A stretch of 64,000 nt of DNA from Mycobacterium sp. (GCF_002863225.1 NZ_PKEK01000048.1:105230-169229); one strand, 5' to 3'; counted from the stretch's first letter, positions 30,478 to 40,430 are shown. Notes: generated by a model not told the origin, from the sequence alone. Translations and numbers: made by a program.

Positions 30478-31299
30478 ATGGCAGTCCAGTCCGGCCGCAA
30501 TGGTGTGTGGCGGACGCTGTTGCTGCGCGGCCTCGACACCGTCGGCGACGTCTCGGAGCTGGTGTTTCAAAAGATCAGCGCCGCAACCGATCCGCGGGAA
30601 CGGCAGCTGCGGCGCCGTCGCCGCGCACTGCGCTGGGGTCTGATCTTCACGGCGGGAACCGTGTTCTGGGCAACGGTGACGGTGATCCTGGCGGCCTGGG
30701 GCTGGTTCGCTCTGCTGCTGGAGATCACCGGTGGCGTCGCTGTTGTGCAGGCGATGGTCGCGACACTGCTGTTGATCCGCTACCGCTGGCTCAAGGCCGA
30801 TCCGCTGCCCGCCCAGCGGTCCACCAGCATCCGGCGCCTTCCGCCGCCGAGTTCGGCGGCCCGACCGGCGATGTACGCGCTCGGTGCCTCCGAGCGGGGA
30901 TTCTTCTCGTTGCTCGGTGTGATCGAGCGCGGCAACATGTTGCCCGACACCGAAATCGGCGAGCTGACCGCCGCGGCCAGACAGAGTTCGGCCGCCATGG
31001 CCGCAACCTCCGCCGAAGTGGTGTCGATGGAAAGGGCGGCTCATGGAACCCCGCAGTCGCGAAGCTATCTCGCGCCCACGATCAACGCCTTGACTTCGCA
31101 GTTGAGCGCAGGGGTGCGGCAGTACAACGAAATGGTCACCGCGGCAGCCCAATTGGTCTCATCCGCGAGCGCTGACGGCGGCGTTGCGCCGGCCAGCTCG
31201 CGACAGCGCTACCGCGACGAACTGGTGGGAGCCACCGACCGTCTGATCGGCTGGGCGCAGGCGTTCGACGAACTCGGCCGGGCGCCGCGGCGGGCCTAG
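30478..31299 (+). CDS. PspA-partner membrane protein (Rv2743c-like)
   Basis: 273 aa. A basic N-terminus (DPRERQLRRRRRALRWG) precedes two membrane segments at about 57-105 (LIFTAGTVFWATVTVILAAW; TGGVAVVQAMVATLLLI). The rest is a soluble, helical, alanine-rich domain. Position and topology match Rv2743c, the integral membrane member of the mycobacterial clgR-pspA operon. It probably anchors PspA or reports membrane stress; inferred from synteny. Confidence 0.85.
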   Translation: MAVQSGRNGVWRTLLLRGLDTVGDVSELVFQKISAATDPRERQLRRRRRALRWGLIFTAGTVFWATVTVILAAWGWFALLLEITGGVAVVQAMVATLLLIRYRWLKADPLPAQRSTSIRRLPPPSSAARPAMYALGASERGFFSLLGVIERGNMLPDTEIGELTAAARQSSAAMAATSAEVVSMERAAHGTPQSRSYLAPTINALTSQLSAGVRQYNEMVTAAAQLVSSASADGGVAPASSRQRYRDELVGATDRLIGWAQAFDELGRAPRRA

Positions 31300-31309
31300 C
31301 CGCGCCGAC

Positions 31310-31699
31310 TCACTCGTCCCTGGGACCGTACCGTTCGATGTAGGACCGCCGCATCTGCTCGTCGCGCTTACTGCGGTGTGCGTCAACCAGATTCGGGTCG
31401 AGGCCGTGTACCTGCATCATGTGCCGACGCCACACCTTGTTGAGCGCATGCGAGAAGTACACGAAGGGAATCAGAATCGGCAGCGTCATGCTCAGGTGCA
31501 CGTCGAGCGTCGTCGGGATCAGCCAGAACGGCGCGAGCACCAGCACCGCGGGAACCGCGACCCGTCGCATCATCCGGCCTGTCGCGCCTTTGCCGGTCAG
31601 GTCATTGCGGACCCAGTCGCGCATCGAGTCGGGCAGTCGCCTGCCGCAGCAGTACCGCAGGAACTGAAGAGCGTTGGGCCGCGCGCCGCTGTCGCTCAT
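31310..31699 (-). CDS. DUF5313 membrane protein
   Basis: 129-aa protein of the mycobacterial DUF5313 group. N-terminal LQFLRYCCGRRLPDSMRDWV, two hydrophobic segments (AVPAVLVLAPFWLIPTTL; LSMTLPILIPFVYFSHAL), then a basic C-terminus with HGLDPNLVDAHRSKR. Function unknown. ATG at 31699. It lies 7 bp after the epoxide hydrolase-like gene on the same strand and converges on the Rv2743c-like gene. Confidence 0.8.
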   Translation of the reverse strand: MSDSGARPNALQFLRYCCGRRLPDSMRDWVRNDLTGKGATGRMMRRVAVPAVLVLAPFWLIPTTLDVHLSMTLPILIPFVYFSHALNKVWRRHMMQVHGLDPNLVDAHRSKRDEQMRRSYIERYGPRDE

Positions 31700-31706
31700 C
31701 GCGAGG

Positions 31707-32126
31707 TCAGAGTGAGGGCCGCAAGGCGGGGACAACAACCCCGGCGAGGCCACGCAGGGTCGCCTTGAACATGTTGAAGAAGTCAAAGTAGTCGCGCCAC
31801 AACGTGATCTGCCCGTCGTGCACCTCGAAGACACCGCACACCCAGAACTGCAGCCGCAGCGGGCCCAGGACGATGGCGTCAGTGCGCTCGTTGAGCACGG
31901 CCGCGCCGTCGGCGGCGGTGCGGTGGATCTTCACTTCGAAGCTGCCCGGGCCCATCGACGTGAACAGTTTCATCGCTCGGCTGCGGCCGCGAATCGTCGG
32001 CAGACCGACGTTCTGGTACACCAGGTTTTCGGCCAGCGCGGCGCCGACGCTGTCGAAGTCGGCATCCTGCAGCGCGTGCAAAAGAGTCTCAACCACGCGG
32101 GTGTTCTCGAGAGTCTGCTCGGTCAT
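31707..32126 (-). CDS. ephG: Limonene-1,2-epoxide hydrolase-type protein (EphG-like)
   Basis: 139-aa SnoaL/NTF2-like fold protein of the limonene-epoxide hydrolase branch. Landmarks are NTRVVETLLHALQDADFDSV at the start and the active-site strand segments with Arg and Asp (RTDAIVLGPLRLQFWVCG, GQITLWRDYFDFFNM). Corresponds to M. tuberculosis Rv2740 (EphG), which opens bulky lipid epoxides. ATG at 32126; a GTG two codons earlier is possible. Divergent from the glycosyltransferase gene. Confidence 0.87.
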   Translation of the reverse strand: MTEQTLENTRVVETLLHALQDADFDSVGAALAENLVYQNVGLPTIRGRSRAMKLFTSMGPGSFEVKIHRTAADGAAVLNERTDAIVLGPLRLQFWVCGVFEVHDGQITLWRDYFDFFNMFKATLRGLAGVVVPALRPSL

Positions 32127-32164
32127 GACCACAGCCTAACCAGTTGCTGTGGCAGGGTAGGCCG

Positions 32165-33337
32165 ATGCGCGTTGCGGTCGTGGCCGGGCCGGATCCCGGG
32201 CATTCCTTTCCGGCGATCGCGCTGTGCCGCCGATTCCTGGCCGCCGGTGACACGCCTACGTTGCTGACCGGCACCGAATGGCTGGACACCGCCCGCGCCG
32301 TGGGCATCGAAGTTCTCGAACTGCGCGGTCTGGACCCGGCCGAGGGTGACGACGACAGCGACGCCGGGGCGAAGATCCACCAGCGCGCGGCACGGATGGC
32401 TGTCCTGAATGCTCCGCAATTGCAGTCGATGGGCTTGGACCTGGTGGTGTCCGACGTGATCACCGCCTGCGGCGGAATGGCGGCGGAGCTGCTGGGCATT
32501 CCGTGGGTCGAGCTCGATCCGCACCCGCTGTACCGGCCGTCGACCGGCCTGCCGCCGATCGGGAGTGGGCTGACGCCCGGCACCGGGCTTCGCGGCCGGC
32601 TGCGCGACGCTACGATGCGGGCGTTGACCGCGCGGTCGCTGCGGGCCGGCGACCGGCAGCGCGGATCGGCGCGCGCTGAAATCGGTTTGCCGACAACCGA
32701 TCCCGGACCGCTGCGGATGCTGATCGCGACCCTGCCCGCCCTGGAGGTGCCGCGACCGGACTGGCCGGCCGACGCGGTCGTGGTGGGTCCGTTGCACTTC
32801 GAGCCGACCGAGCAGGTGCTGCCGATTCCGCCGGGCTCGGGGCCCGTGGTGGTGGTCGCGCCGTCGACAGCGACGACCGGGACCAAGGGGATGGCCGAGA
32901 CAGCACTGGAGAGTCTGGTGCCCGGGGCCGGTCTGCCGCCCGGTACCCGGGTGGTGGTCTCGCGGCTCGGCGGCACGGAGTTGGCATTGCCGCCGTGGGC
33001 GGCGGCGGGACTGGGTCGGCAGGACGAGCTGCTCGCCCAGGCCGATCTGGCGATCTGCGGCGGCGGGCACGGCATGGTGGCCAAGGCGCTGTTGGCCGGG
33101 GTGCCACTGGTGATGGTCCCGGGCGGCGGGGACCAATGGGAGATCGCCAACCGGGTGGTGCGCCAGGGCAGTGGGCGGCTGGTGCGGCCCCTGACCGGCG
33201 AAGCGCTGGCCGGTGCCGCTGCCGACGTGTTGTCGACGCCGAGCTACCGCGAGGCCGCGCGGCGCGCCGCGGCCGGCGCCGCCGAGGTGGCCGACCCGGT
33301 GCAGGTGTGCCATCAGGCGCTGGCGGTAGCCCGATAG
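32165..33337 (+). CDS. GT-B glycosyltransferase, UDP-glycosyltransferase/MGT-like (Rv2739c-like)
   Basis: 390-aa two-domain GT-B protein. N-terminal MRVAVVAGPDPGHSFPAIAL. The C-terminal donor-binding region contains DLAICGGGHGMVAKALLAGV and PLVMVPGGGDQWEIANRV, the plant/macrolide glycosyltransferase signature with the conserved G-H-G. It probably attaches a sugar to a small hydrophobic acceptor; donor and acceptor are unknown. ATG at 32165. Confidence 0.88.
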   Translation: MRVAVVAGPDPGHSFPAIALCRRFLAAGDTPTLLTGTEWLDTARAVGIEVLELRGLDPAEGDDDSDAGAKIHQRAARMAVLNAPQLQSMGLDLVVSDVITACGGMAAELLGIPWVELDPHPLYRPSTGLPPIGSGLTPGTGLRGRLRDATMRALTARSLRAGDRQRGSARAEIGLPTTDPGPLRMLIATLPALEVPRPDWPADAVVVGPLHFEPTEQVLPIPPGSGPVVVVAPSTATTGTKGMAETALESLVPGAGLPPGTRVVVSRLGGTELALPPWAAAGLGRQDELLAQADLAICGGGHGMVAKALLAGVPLVMVPGGGDQWEIANRVVRQGSGRLVRPLTGEALAGAAADVLSTPSYREAARRAAAGAAEVADPVQVCHQALAVAR

Positions 33338-33350
33338 GTAGCTTGGCGGG

Positions 33351-33545
33351 GTGCGACTCACGGAATTCAACGAGCGGGTCACTCTGCGATTCGGCGCCAC
33401 CTACGGCTCGTCTGTGCTGGCCGATCACGTGCTGACCGGGTTCGGCGGGCGCACCGCCGCGCAGGCGATCGAGGATGGGATCGAGCCGCGCGACGTGTGG
33501 CGGGCGCTGTGCGTCGACTTCGACGTGCCCCGCGAGCAATGGTGA
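33351..33545 (+). CDS. DUF3046 protein (Rv2738c-like)
   Basis: 64-aa conserved actinobacterial DUF3046 protein, ending RDVWRALCVDFDVPREQW, its hallmark. Helical, no cysteines for metal. It almost always lies just upstream of recA. GTG start 13 bp after the glycosyltransferase stop. Function unknown. Confidence 0.92.
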   Translation: MRLTEFNERVTLRFGATYGSSVLADHVLTGFGGRTAAQAIEDGIEPRDVWRALCVDFDVPREQW

Positions 33546-33582
33546 ATTGCCGCAAACGACATCATTTGCGACCGTCAACGGT

Positions 33583-33987
33583 GTGACGGCAGCCCACATC
33601 TCCGGAGTCGCGCGATTCGTCGGCACGATCCCCAATGACCACGAGTTGTTCGGTGTGATCTTTGCCAAGGAGCTCGAGCTCTATCACGTGGATCCGCCGT
33701 TGTGCGGCTACCGGGTTGTCGCGGCCGCGCAGTCGTTGTACGCGCTGCGCGCGGTCCGCATAGGAGATCCTGATCCGCCGCCCCCCGAAGATCCGGTGAC
33801 GACGACGTTGTTCGGGACGACGGGTGGTGAGGGCCTGCACGTCGAGTGGGCCCGGGAGCTGTTCGAGGCGCAGGGCAGAAGCCCCGCCAGGGCATTGGCT
33901 GAAGCCGGCTATCACGTCAGGCGAGAGGGTTCGCCCGAGGTCGCGGCGTGGCCGGCTGACTTCCATCGACCCGTTGATAGGCGTTGA
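33583..33987 (+). CDS. Orphan hypothetical protein between DUF3046 and recA
   Basis: About 134 aa if the GTG at 33583 is used; a TTG at 33547 would give 146 aa. I recognise no family. It has a plausible fold (FVGTIPNDHELFGVIFAKEL, VVAAAQSLYALRAVRI), a proline run (PPPPEDP) and a C-terminal helix (EWARELFEAQGRSPARALAE). Codon third positions are GC-rich like the neighbours. The M. tuberculosis block as I recall it has no match here, so it is either accessory or a lineage-specific gene. Confidence 0.55.
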   Translation: MTAAHISGVARFVGTIPNDHELFGVIFAKELELYHVDPPLCGYRVVAAAQSLYALRAVRIGDPDPPPPEDPVTTTLFGTTGGEGLHVEWARELFEAQGRSPARALAEAGYHVRREGSPEVAAWPADFHRPVDRR

Positions 33988-34024
33988 CCGCGCTCGAGAC
34001 ACGCCGGGTGCGCCTGCGAGCGAG

Positions 34025-34046
34025 TCGAACACTTGTTCGCTACTGT
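34025..34046 (+). promoter_or_regulatory. recA SOS box and P2 -10
   Basis: TCGAACACTTGTTCGC at 34025-34040 matches the mycobacterial LexA box TCGAAC-N4-GTTCGA with one mismatch at the end. TACTGT at 34041-34046 directly after it is a -10 candidate, so bound LexA would block it. Confidence 0.8.
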
Positions 34047-34070
34047 GGTGATCGTTCGACAGATGCCGAC

Positions 34071-34093
34071 TTGTCAGAGGCCTGCTTTAACGT
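34071..34093 (+). promoter_or_regulatory. recA P1: PafBC-dependent (RecA-NDp) promoter
   Basis: TTGTCAGAG (34071-34079), 8 nt, then TAACGT (34088-34093) fits the LexA-independent DNA-damage promoter pattern TTGTCRGTG-N8-TANNNT recognised with PafBC, with one mismatch in the first element. It lies 59 bp before the recA start. Confidence 0.75.
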
Positions 34094-34152
34094 CACGGCC
34101 AATCGACCAACACCGGTCAGACCGAACAACGACTACACCGAGAGGTAGCACC

Positions 34153-35205
34153 ATGGCACAAGCCCCAGACCGCGAAAAAGCACTCGAACTGGCAATGGCC
34201 CAGATCGAGAAGAGTCACGGTAAAGGGTCGGTGATGCGCCTCGGAGACGAAGTGCGTCAACCGATCTCGGTCATCCCGACCGGGTCGATCGCGTTGGACG
34301 TGGCTCTTGGTATCGGCGGGCTGCCCCGTGGCCGCGTTGTCGAGATCTACGGTCCGGAGTCGTCCGGTAAGACCACCGTCGCCCTGCATGCGGTCGCCAA
34401 CGCCCAAGCCGCCGGCGGTATCGCGGCGTTCATCGACGCCGAGCACGCGCTGGATCCCGACTACGCCGCCAGGCTGGGGGTGGACACCGATTCGCTGCTG
34501 GTCAGCCAGCCGGACACCGGTGAGCAGGCCCTCGAGATCGCGGACATGCTGATCCGCTCGGGCGCGCTGGACATCCTGGTGGTCGACTCGGTGGCCGCAC
34601 TGGTGCCGCGCGCTGAGATCGAGGGCGAGATGGGCGACAGCCACGTCGGCCTCCAGGCCCGGCTGATGAGCCAGGCGCTGCGGAAAATCACCGGCGCGCT
34701 GAGCAATTCGGGCACCACGGCCATCTTCATCAACCAGCTTCGCGAGAAGATCGGCGTGATGTTCGGTTCACCCGAAACCACCACGGGTGGAAAGGCTTTG
34801 AAGTTCTACTCGTCGGTGCGTCTGGACGTGCGACGGATCGAGACACTCAAGGACGGCACCGATGCGGTCGGTAACCGCACCCGGGTCAAGGTCGTCAAGA
34901 ACAAGGTGTCGCCGCCGTTCAAGCAGGCTGAGTTCGACATTCTCTACGGCCGGGGCATCAGCCGCGAAGGCTCGCTGATCGACATGGGCGTGGACCAGGG
35001 CTTCGTCCGCAAGTCCGGGTCGTGGTTCACCTACGAAGGTGAGCAGTTGGGACAGGGCAAAGAGAACGCCCGAAACTTCCTGCTGGAAAACCCCGAGGTC
35101 GGCAACGAGATCGAGAAGAAGATCAAGGAAAAGCTCGGTATCGGTGCGGTAGTGACGGATGAGCCGGCCAATGACGGCGTCTTGCCCGCCCCCGTCGACT
35201 TCTGA
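34153..35205 (+). CDS. recA: Recombinase RecA (no intein)
   Basis: 350-aa RecA: ATP-dependent strand exchange and co-protease for LexA self-cleavage. Walker A GPESSGKT at residues 67-74, Walker [15 protein letters not shown], loop L2 region ([21 protein letters not shown]) and the basic C-terminal domain. The frame is uninterrupted, so the intein found in M. tuberculosis and M. leprae recA is absent. Start chosen at ATG 34153 after GAGAGGTAG; the open frame upstream covers the promoter region. Two damage-inducible promoters lie upstream and recX overlaps downstream. Confidence 0.99.
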   Translation: MAQAPDREKALELAMAQIEKSHGKGSVMRLGDEVRQPISVIPTGSIALDVALGIGGLPRGRVVEIYGPESSGKTTVALHAVANAQAAGGIAAFIDAEHALDPDYAARLGVDTDSLLVSQPDTGEQALEIADMLIRSGALDILVVDSVAALVPRAEIEGEMGDSHVGLQARLMSQALRKITGALSNSGTTAIFINQLREKIGVMFGSPETTTGGKALKFYSSVRLDVRRIETLKDGTDAVGNRTRVKVVKNKVSPPFKQAEFDILYGRGISREGSLIDMGVDQGFVRKSGSWFTYEGEQLGQGKENARNFLLENPEVGNEIEKKIKEKLGIGAVVTDEPANDGVLPAPVDF

Positions 35206-35698
35206 GTCCTCTCGCGAAGAGCAGGCGCGGGCGTTATGTCTGCGCCTGCTCACCGCGAGGGCGCGTAGCCGCGCCGAGCTCGCCGGCCAACTGGCCAAAC
35301 GCGGCTACCCCGACGATGTCAGCGCCCGGGTGCTCGACCGGCTCGCCGAGGTGGGCCTGTTGGACGACGTCGACTTCGCCGAGCAATGGGTGCACTCACG
35401 GCTGGCCAATGCCGGAAAAGGCAAGCGTGCGTTGGCCGCTGAGCTCCGCACCAAAGGCGTCGACACAGACGTGATCACCTCGGTGCTCAGCGACATCAAC
35501 CCCGCTGCCGAGCGTGGCCGCGCTGAGGAACTGGTCCGCAAGAAGTTGCGGCGCGAGAACCTCAGTGACGAGGCCGCCGACGCCCGCGTGACGCGCCGAC
35601 TGGTCGCCATGCTCGCGCGTCGCGGCTTCAGCCAGAGTATGGCTCTCGACGTGGTCAGCGTGGAGCTGGCGGGGGAGCGGGAACGCCGGCGCGTCTAG
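35171..35698 (+). CDS. recX: Regulatory protein RecX
   Basis: 175-aa RecX, which binds the RecA filament and inhibits recombination and ATPase activity. Three helical repeats: [40 protein letters not shown], and the C-terminal [23 protein letters not shown] at 35171 (start [12 protein letters not shown]) gives a 35-bp overlap with recA; an ATG 12 bp earlier is in frame but the chosen one matches the M. tuberculosis N-terminus as I recall it. Co-transcribed with recA. Confidence 0.95.
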   Translation: MTASCPPPSTSESSREEQARALCLRLLTARARSRAELAGQLAKRGYPDDVSARVLDRLAEVGLLDDVDFAEQWVHSRLANAGKGKRALAAELRTKGVDTDVITSVLSDINPAAERGRAEELVRKKLRRENLSDEAADARVTRRLVAMLARRGFSQSMALDVVSVELAGERERRRV

Positions 35699-35803
35699 CG
35701 GAAGGTAGCTGCATTCTGCTCTGCCCAGCGGGCAAGCGAGACGTACCGACTCAACCCCGACCGCCGCAACCGCCGTATCGTCGCCTCGCCGTACCATGGC
35801 CAA

Positions 35804-37330
35804 GTGACTTCGACGGTGGCATCGGGTGTATCGCCCGCAACGGCGTCGGTGTCGTCGCAGCGCACCTACCAGGTGCGCACCTACGGGTGCCAGATGAACG
35901 TCCACGATTCGGAGCGGCTGGCGGGTCTGCTCGAAGCGGCCGGTTACCTGCGGGCGCCCGAGGGCGACGATGCCGATGTGGTGGTCTTCAACACCTGCGC
36001 GGTACGCGAAAACGCCGACAACAAGCTGTACGGAAACATCAGCCACTTGGCCCCGCGTAAGCGGAGCAACCCGGACTTCCAGATCGCGGTCGGAGGATGT
36101 CTGGCCCAGAAAGACAAAGACGACGTCCTGCGCAAGGCACCGTGGGTCGATGTCGTGTTCGGCACCCACAACATCGGCTCGCTGCCCACCCTGCTCGAGA
36201 GGGCGCGGCACAACAGCGTCGCGCAGGTCGAGATCGCCGAAGCGTTGCAGGAATTTCCGTCGTCACTGCCGGCTGCCCGCGAATCTGCCTACGCCGCTTG
36301 GGTTTCCATCTCGGTCGGATGCAACAACAGCTGCACCTTCTGCATCGTCCCGTCGTTGCGCGGCAAAGAGGTCGACCGCAGCCCCGACGACATCGTGGCT
36401 GAGGTGCGCTCACTGGTCGACGACGGCGTGCTGGAGATCACGCTGCTGGGCCAGAACGTCAACGCCTACGGGGTGTCGTTCGCCGACCCGCAGCTGCCCC
36501 GCAACCGCGGCGCCTTCGCGGAGCTGCTGACCGCATGCGGACGCATCGACGGCCTGGAGCGGGTGCGGTTCACCTCGCCGCATCCGGCGGAGTTCACCGA
36601 CGACGTCATCGAGGCCATGGCGACGACCCCGAATGTCTGCCCCGCGCTGCACATGCCGCTCCAATCCGGCTCGGACCGGATGTTGCGCGCGATGCGCAGG
36701 TCCTACCGGGCCGAGCGGTATCTCGGCATCATCGACCGGGTGCGCGCGGCCATGCCGCACGCCGCGATCACCACCGACCTGATCGTCGGCTTCCCCGGCG
36801 AAACCGAGGACGACTTCGCCGCGACCCTCGACGTGGTCCGACAGGCCCGGTTCGCCAACGCGTTCACCTTCCAGTACTCCAAGCGCCCCGGCACTCCGGC
36901 CGCCGAGCTGGACGAGCAACTTCCGAAAGCCGTTGTGCAGGAACGCTATGACCGATTGATCGAACTGCAGGACCAGATCGCGCTGGAAGAGAACCGTCGC
37001 CAGATCGGCCGGACAGTCGAATTGCTGGTGGCCACCGGTGAGGGCCGCAAGGACAGCAGCACCGCACGGATGAGCGGGCGCGCACGCGACGGGCGGCTGG
37101 TGCACTTCGCGCCCGGCGAGCAGCAGGTGCGCCCGGGCGACATCGTCACCACGACGGTCACCCGCGCGGCGCCGCACCACCTGATCGCCGACGGCGACAT
37201 CCTTGATTACCGCCGCACTCGCGCCGGTGACAACCACGCAGCCGGTCAACGCCCGCGCGGAATCGGGCTCGGCATGCCGGCGATCGGCCAACCGGTCGTA
37301 GCGGCGCAGACGTCGGGGTGCGCACGATGA
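35804..37330 (+). CDS. miaB: tRNA-2-methylthio-N6-dimethylallyladenosine synthase MiaB
   Basis: 508-aa radical-SAM methylthiotransferase that adds the methylthio group to i6A37 of tRNA. Auxiliary cluster cysteines 29, 65 and 99 ([21 protein letters not shown]), radical-SAM cysteines 173, 177, 180 (CNNSCTFC), and a C-terminal TRAM domain (about 385-450). After the TRAM domain comes an unusual basic tail of about 50 residues ([20 protein letters not shown]). GTG start. MiaA, which makes its substrate, is encoded 6 kb on. The stop overlaps the next gene (ATGA). Confidence 0.96.
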   Translation: MTSTVASGVSPATASVSSQRTYQVRTYGCQMNVHDSERLAGLLEAAGYLRAPEGDDADVVVFNTCAVRENADNKLYGNISHLAPRKRSNPDFQIAVGGCLAQKDKDDVLRKAPWVDVVFGTHNIGSLPTLLERARHNSVAQVEIAEALQEFPSSLPAARESAYAAWVSISVGCNNSCTFCIVPSLRGKEVDRSPDDIVAEVRSLVDDGVLEITLLGQNVNAYGVSFADPQLPRNRGAFAELLTACGRIDGLERVRFTSPHPAEFTDDVIEAMATTPNVCPALHMPLQSGSDRMLRAMRRSYRAERYLGIIDRVRAAMPHAAITTDLIVGFPGETEDDFAATLDVVRQARFANAFTFQYSKRPGTPAAELDEQLPKAVVQERYDRLIELQDQIALEENRRQIGRTVELLVATGEGRKDSSTARMSGRARDGRLVHFAPGEQQVRPGDIVTTTVTRAAPHHLIADGDILDYRRTRAGDNHAAGQRPRGIGLGMPAIGQPVVAAQTSGCAR

Positions 37331-37941
37331 GCGGCGACACCGGTGGCTTCGACGCGTACCGCGACGACATCGAGGCGGCCGAACGCCGCATCGCCCGCGA
37401 AATCGAGCCCGGCACAAGAGCTTTGGTCGTCTCGATCCTGGTGTTCGTGCTGATCGGGTCGTTTGTTCTACCGCACACCGGTGCGGTGCGCGGGTGGGAT
37501 GTGCTGTTTTCCACGCACGACGCCACCCGGGCTGCGATAGCTCTACCGTCCCGCGTATTCAGTTGGCTGGCTTTGGTTTTCGGTGTTGGATTCTCGATGC
37601 TGGCGCTGTTGACCCGACGCTGGGCGCTGGCCTGGGTGGCGCTGGCAGGCTCCGCGGTGGCCAGTGCCGCCGGCTTGCTGGCTATCTGGTCACGGCAGAC
37701 GGTCGCCTCAGGGCATCCCGGCCCAGGCCTGGGGCTGATCGTGGCCTGGATCGCGATCATTCTGCTGACGTTCCATTGGGCGCGAGTGGTGTGGTCGCGC
37801 ACGATCGTGCAGCTGGCCGCCGAGCAACAGCGCCGTCAATTGGCCGCCACGCAACAGGCCCGGACGTTACTGCAAACGCTCGATGACTCCGACGGAACAC
37901 AGCCGCCGAAGCCCGACGGCCAGGCGCCAGGCGCCGGCTAG
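37327..37941 (+). CDS. Conserved membrane protein (Rv2732c-like)
   Basis: 204 aa with four predicted membrane segments ([74 protein letters not shown]). A C-terminal cytoplasmic coiled coil follows ([20 protein letters not shown]). ATG overlaps the miaB stop by 4 bp, so translationally coupled. Synteny with Rv2732c. Function unknown. Confidence 0.85.
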   Translation: MSGDTGGFDAYRDDIEAAERRIAREIEPGTRALVVSILVFVLIGSFVLPHTGAVRGWDVLFSTHDATRAAIALPSRVFSWLALVFGVGFSMLALLTRRWALAWVALAGSAVASAAGLLAIWSRQTVASGHPGPGLGLIVAWIAIILLTFHWARVVWSRTIVQLAAEQQRRQLAATQQARTLLQTLDDSDGTQPPKPDGQAPGAG

Positions 37942-39260
37942 CCCCTCCGGGTCAACGCCTGGGCCGCAGCGTCGGCCCACTGGCGCCACTGCTCAGCATT
38001 GGCCTTGGCTTCCTCGGCCTCCTTGTTGCGACCCGCCGCCTCGGCCTTCTGGGCTTGACGTTCGTACTGCTCGGCGCGCTCGCGGAATTGGTCGGCGCGC
38101 GCTTGGGCCTCAGGGTCGGGTCCGGACGGCTCGGCCGCCTCGCGCACCTTCTTCTCAACCGCGCGCATGCGTCGTTCGAGATCCGCCGCCTTCTCCCTGG
38201 GCACCTTTCCGATCGCGTCCCACTTGTCGCCGATGGTGCGCAACGCCGCCCGGGCCGCCTCGGGATTGCCCGAGTCGAGCCGTTCTGCCTCCGACAGCAG
38301 CGCCTCTTTGGCCTTGGCGTTGGCGGTGAACTCGGCGTCGCGCTCGGCCGTCGCCGCGTTACGGGCCTTGAAGAAGGTGTCCTGGGCGCCCTTGAAGCGA
38401 GCCCACAGGGCGTCGTCGACATCGCGGGCGGCACGACCGGCGGCCTTCCAGTCGACCAGGAGCTTGCGGAATTCGGCGCTGGTCGGACCCCACTCGGTCG
38501 AGCCGACCAGCGCTTCGGCCTTGACGCAGAGTTTTTCCTTGGTCTCGCGGGCACCCGCCCGGTCGCGATCCAACTCCGCGAAGTGCGACCCGCGCCGCCG
38601 GTTGAAGGCCTCTCGCGCCGCCGAATAGCGTTTCCACAGGGCGTCGTCGGTCTTACGGTCCAGTCCGGTGATCGTCTTCCACTCGTCGAGGATCGTGCGC
38701 AGCCGGTCGCCGGCGGCCTTCCACTGGGTCGAGTTGTTGCCCAACTCCTCGGCCTCGGCGGCGAGCGCGTCTTTGCGAGCGGTCTGGGCCGCGCGGTGCT
38801 CGTCGCGGCGTGCGCGGTCGGCCGCCGCGGCGCTGTCGGCGTGTTCGGCGATCGCAGTCAGCCGGGCCGCCAGCGCGTCGACATCGCCCAGCACATTCGC
38901 CGTCGGCAACGCCTCGGCCAGTCCCGCGGCGGTGGATTTGATCTTGCGGGCGTCACCGGTGCCCGCGGTCAGGCGCTCTTCGAGCAGCAAGATCTCGGTG
39001 CTCAAGTCATCGAACCGTCGGCCGAAGTGGGCGTAGGCCGCTTCGGTGTCGCCGGCCTGCCAGGATCCGATGACCCGCTCGCCGGCGGAACTGACCAGCC
39101 ATACCGTTCCGTCGGCGTCGACGCGGCCGAAGCGGTGCGGGTCGCTCGTCGGCGCGGACGGGATCGGATGGGAGGGCGGGCGGGGAGCCGGCTTGGGGCC
39201 GGGCCGCGGTCCTGGTCGCGGGATCGGCCGGGACTCGTTGGGTGCCTCGTCGGACGTCAT
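37938..39260 (-). CDS. DUF349 coiled-coil protein (Rv2731-like)
   Basis: 440 aa. Proline-rich N-terminus ([18 protein letters not shown]), a short beta segment ([20 protein letters not shown]), then tandem DUF349 helical bundles. Their repeated W-x6-R motifs are [40 protein letters not shown] and [19 protein letters not shown]. An acidic/alanine coiled coil ends the protein. DUF349 proteins are linked to RNA or stress responses in some bacteria; the role here is unknown. Converges on the preceding gene with a 4-bp stop overlap. Confidence 0.88.
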   Translation of the reverse strand: MTSDEAPNESRPIPRPGPRPGPKPAPRPPSHPIPSAPTSDPHRFGRVDADGTVWLVSSAGERVIGSWQAGDTEAAYAHFGRRFDDLSTEILLLEERLTAGTGDARKIKSTAAGLAEALPTANVLGDVDALAARLTAIAEHADSAAAADRARRDEHRAAQTARKDALAAEAEELGNNSTQWKAAGDRLRTILDEWKTITGLDRKTDDALWKRYSAAREAFNRRRGSHFAELDRDRAGARETKEKLCVKAEALVGSTEWGPTSAEFRKLLVDWKAAGRAARDVDDALWARFKGAQDTFFKARNAATAERDAEFTANAKAKEALLSEAERLDSGNPEAARAALRTIGDKWDAIGKVPREKAADLERRMRAVEKKVREAAEPSGPDPEAQARADQFRERAEQYERQAQKAEAAGRNKEAEEAKANAEQWRQWADAAAQALTRRG

Positions 39261-39515
39261 GAACCGCCGTCACCTACCCTTCGCGCGGTTATGGGCCGCG
39301 CATCTGCCGCGCATTGCGGCGCCATCGACACGGGGCACTCACCTGCGCACCCCACCAGTATTGAAGCAGCTTGCCGGTCGAAGCGTTCTGAGTTGACCGC
39401 TCATCTCAGCGGGCCGGACGAAAAATCGCCCGGTGGCGGTGGGGCGTCACCAGCGACATACCGCCGGTCGCCCTTAGGCTGGGGGCGCATCCCGGAGATG
39501 AATAGGCGGTGAACG

Positions 39516-40430
39516 ATGACGACAGCGGAAGATCTCGCGGCGCTGATCGCGCTGTGTGCCGCCCTGGCATCGGCGATCGGCGACGTGATCCGGCAGCGTT
39601 CGGCCCAGGAGATCACCGACAAGCAGGTCGGCCACCTGCACCTGTTCTGGCTGTCGGTGCGCGATCCCCGGTGGTGGATGGGCGGCATGGGCGCCGTGGC
39701 CAACTACAGCCTGCAAGCCGGCGCACTGGCGCTGGGGTCGGTGATGCTCGTAACGGCACTGCAGGTCACGTCGCTGCTGTTCGCGCTGCCGATCTACGCG
39801 CGGCTGGCCCATCACCGGGTCACGCGCTGGGAGTGGACATGGGCGGTGACGCTGGCCGCCTCGTTGGCCGTGCTGGTCACCGTCGGCGATCCGGACGCCG
39901 GGATCGCGCGCGGCTCGCTGAGCCACTGGTTGGTCGTCGGCGCCGTCCTGGCACCGGTGATGTTGTTTTGCGCCGTGGGTGCGCGGATCTGGGCCCGCAG
40001 TGCAGCGGCACCCGTCTTGCTCGCGGTGGTGGCCGGTTCGTCGCTGGCGCTGTTTGCCGTGCTGACCAAAGGCGCCGTCGGGGCGGCCTCGGGAGGTCTG
40101 GGAGCGTTTCTGCGTGCGCCCGAGTCCTACGGCCTGTTGCCGGCCGCTCTTGTCGGGATGATCTTCCAGCAGTCCGCATTTCGGGCCGGGGCGCTGACGG
40201 CGTCGCTGCCGACGGTGACGGTCGCCAAGCCGGTGGTCGCGTCACTGCTCGGTGTTCTGGTGCTCGGCGAGACGCTGAACACCAGCGGTCCCCGGGAGTT
40301 CACGCTGGTAGCCGCGGCGATCGTGGTGGTGGCATCGACGATTGCGCTGGCTCGCGGGGAAGCGGCGACCATGGCGGCGGGGGAAGGTCATGACGTGGTG
40401 GTGGCCGAAAACGAGCCGTTGACCCGCTAG
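39516..40430 (+). CDS. DMT-family (EamA-like) transporter, copy 1
   Basis: 304-aa integral membrane protein with about nine hydrophobic segments in the drug/metabolite-transporter arrangement. Markers: ALASAIGDVIRQRSAQEI, VANYSLQAGALALGSVML, LQVTSLLFALPIYARL, MIFQQSAFRAGALTASLPTV. TAGGCT at 39475-39480 is a -10 candidate with a leader carrying GGAGATGAATAGGCGG. Its neighbour at 40499 is a close paralogue. Substrate unknown. The 255 bp upstream, divergent from the DUF349 gene, shows only this promoter. Confidence 0.85.
   Translation: MTTAEDLAALIALCAALASAIGDVIRQRSAQEITDKQVGHLHLFWLSVRDPRWWMGGMGAVANYSLQAGALALGSVMLVTALQVTSLLFALPIYARLAHHRVTRWEWTWAVTLAASLAVLVTVGDPDAGIARGSLSHWLVVGAVLAPVMLFCAVGARIWARSAAAPVLLAVVAGSSLALFAVLTKGAVGAASGGLGAFLRAPESYGLLPAALVGMIFQQSAFRAGALTASLPTVTVAKPVVASLLGVLVLGETLNTSGPREFTLVAAAIVVVASTIALARGEAATMAAGEGHDVVVAENEPLTR

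Noticed and set aside
32089..33668. Several long minus-strand frames opposite the glycosyltransferase gene
   Set aside because: They have Arg/Pro/Ser-rich low-complexity translations typical of antisense frames in high-GC DNA; the plus strand encodes a recognisable GT-B enzyme.
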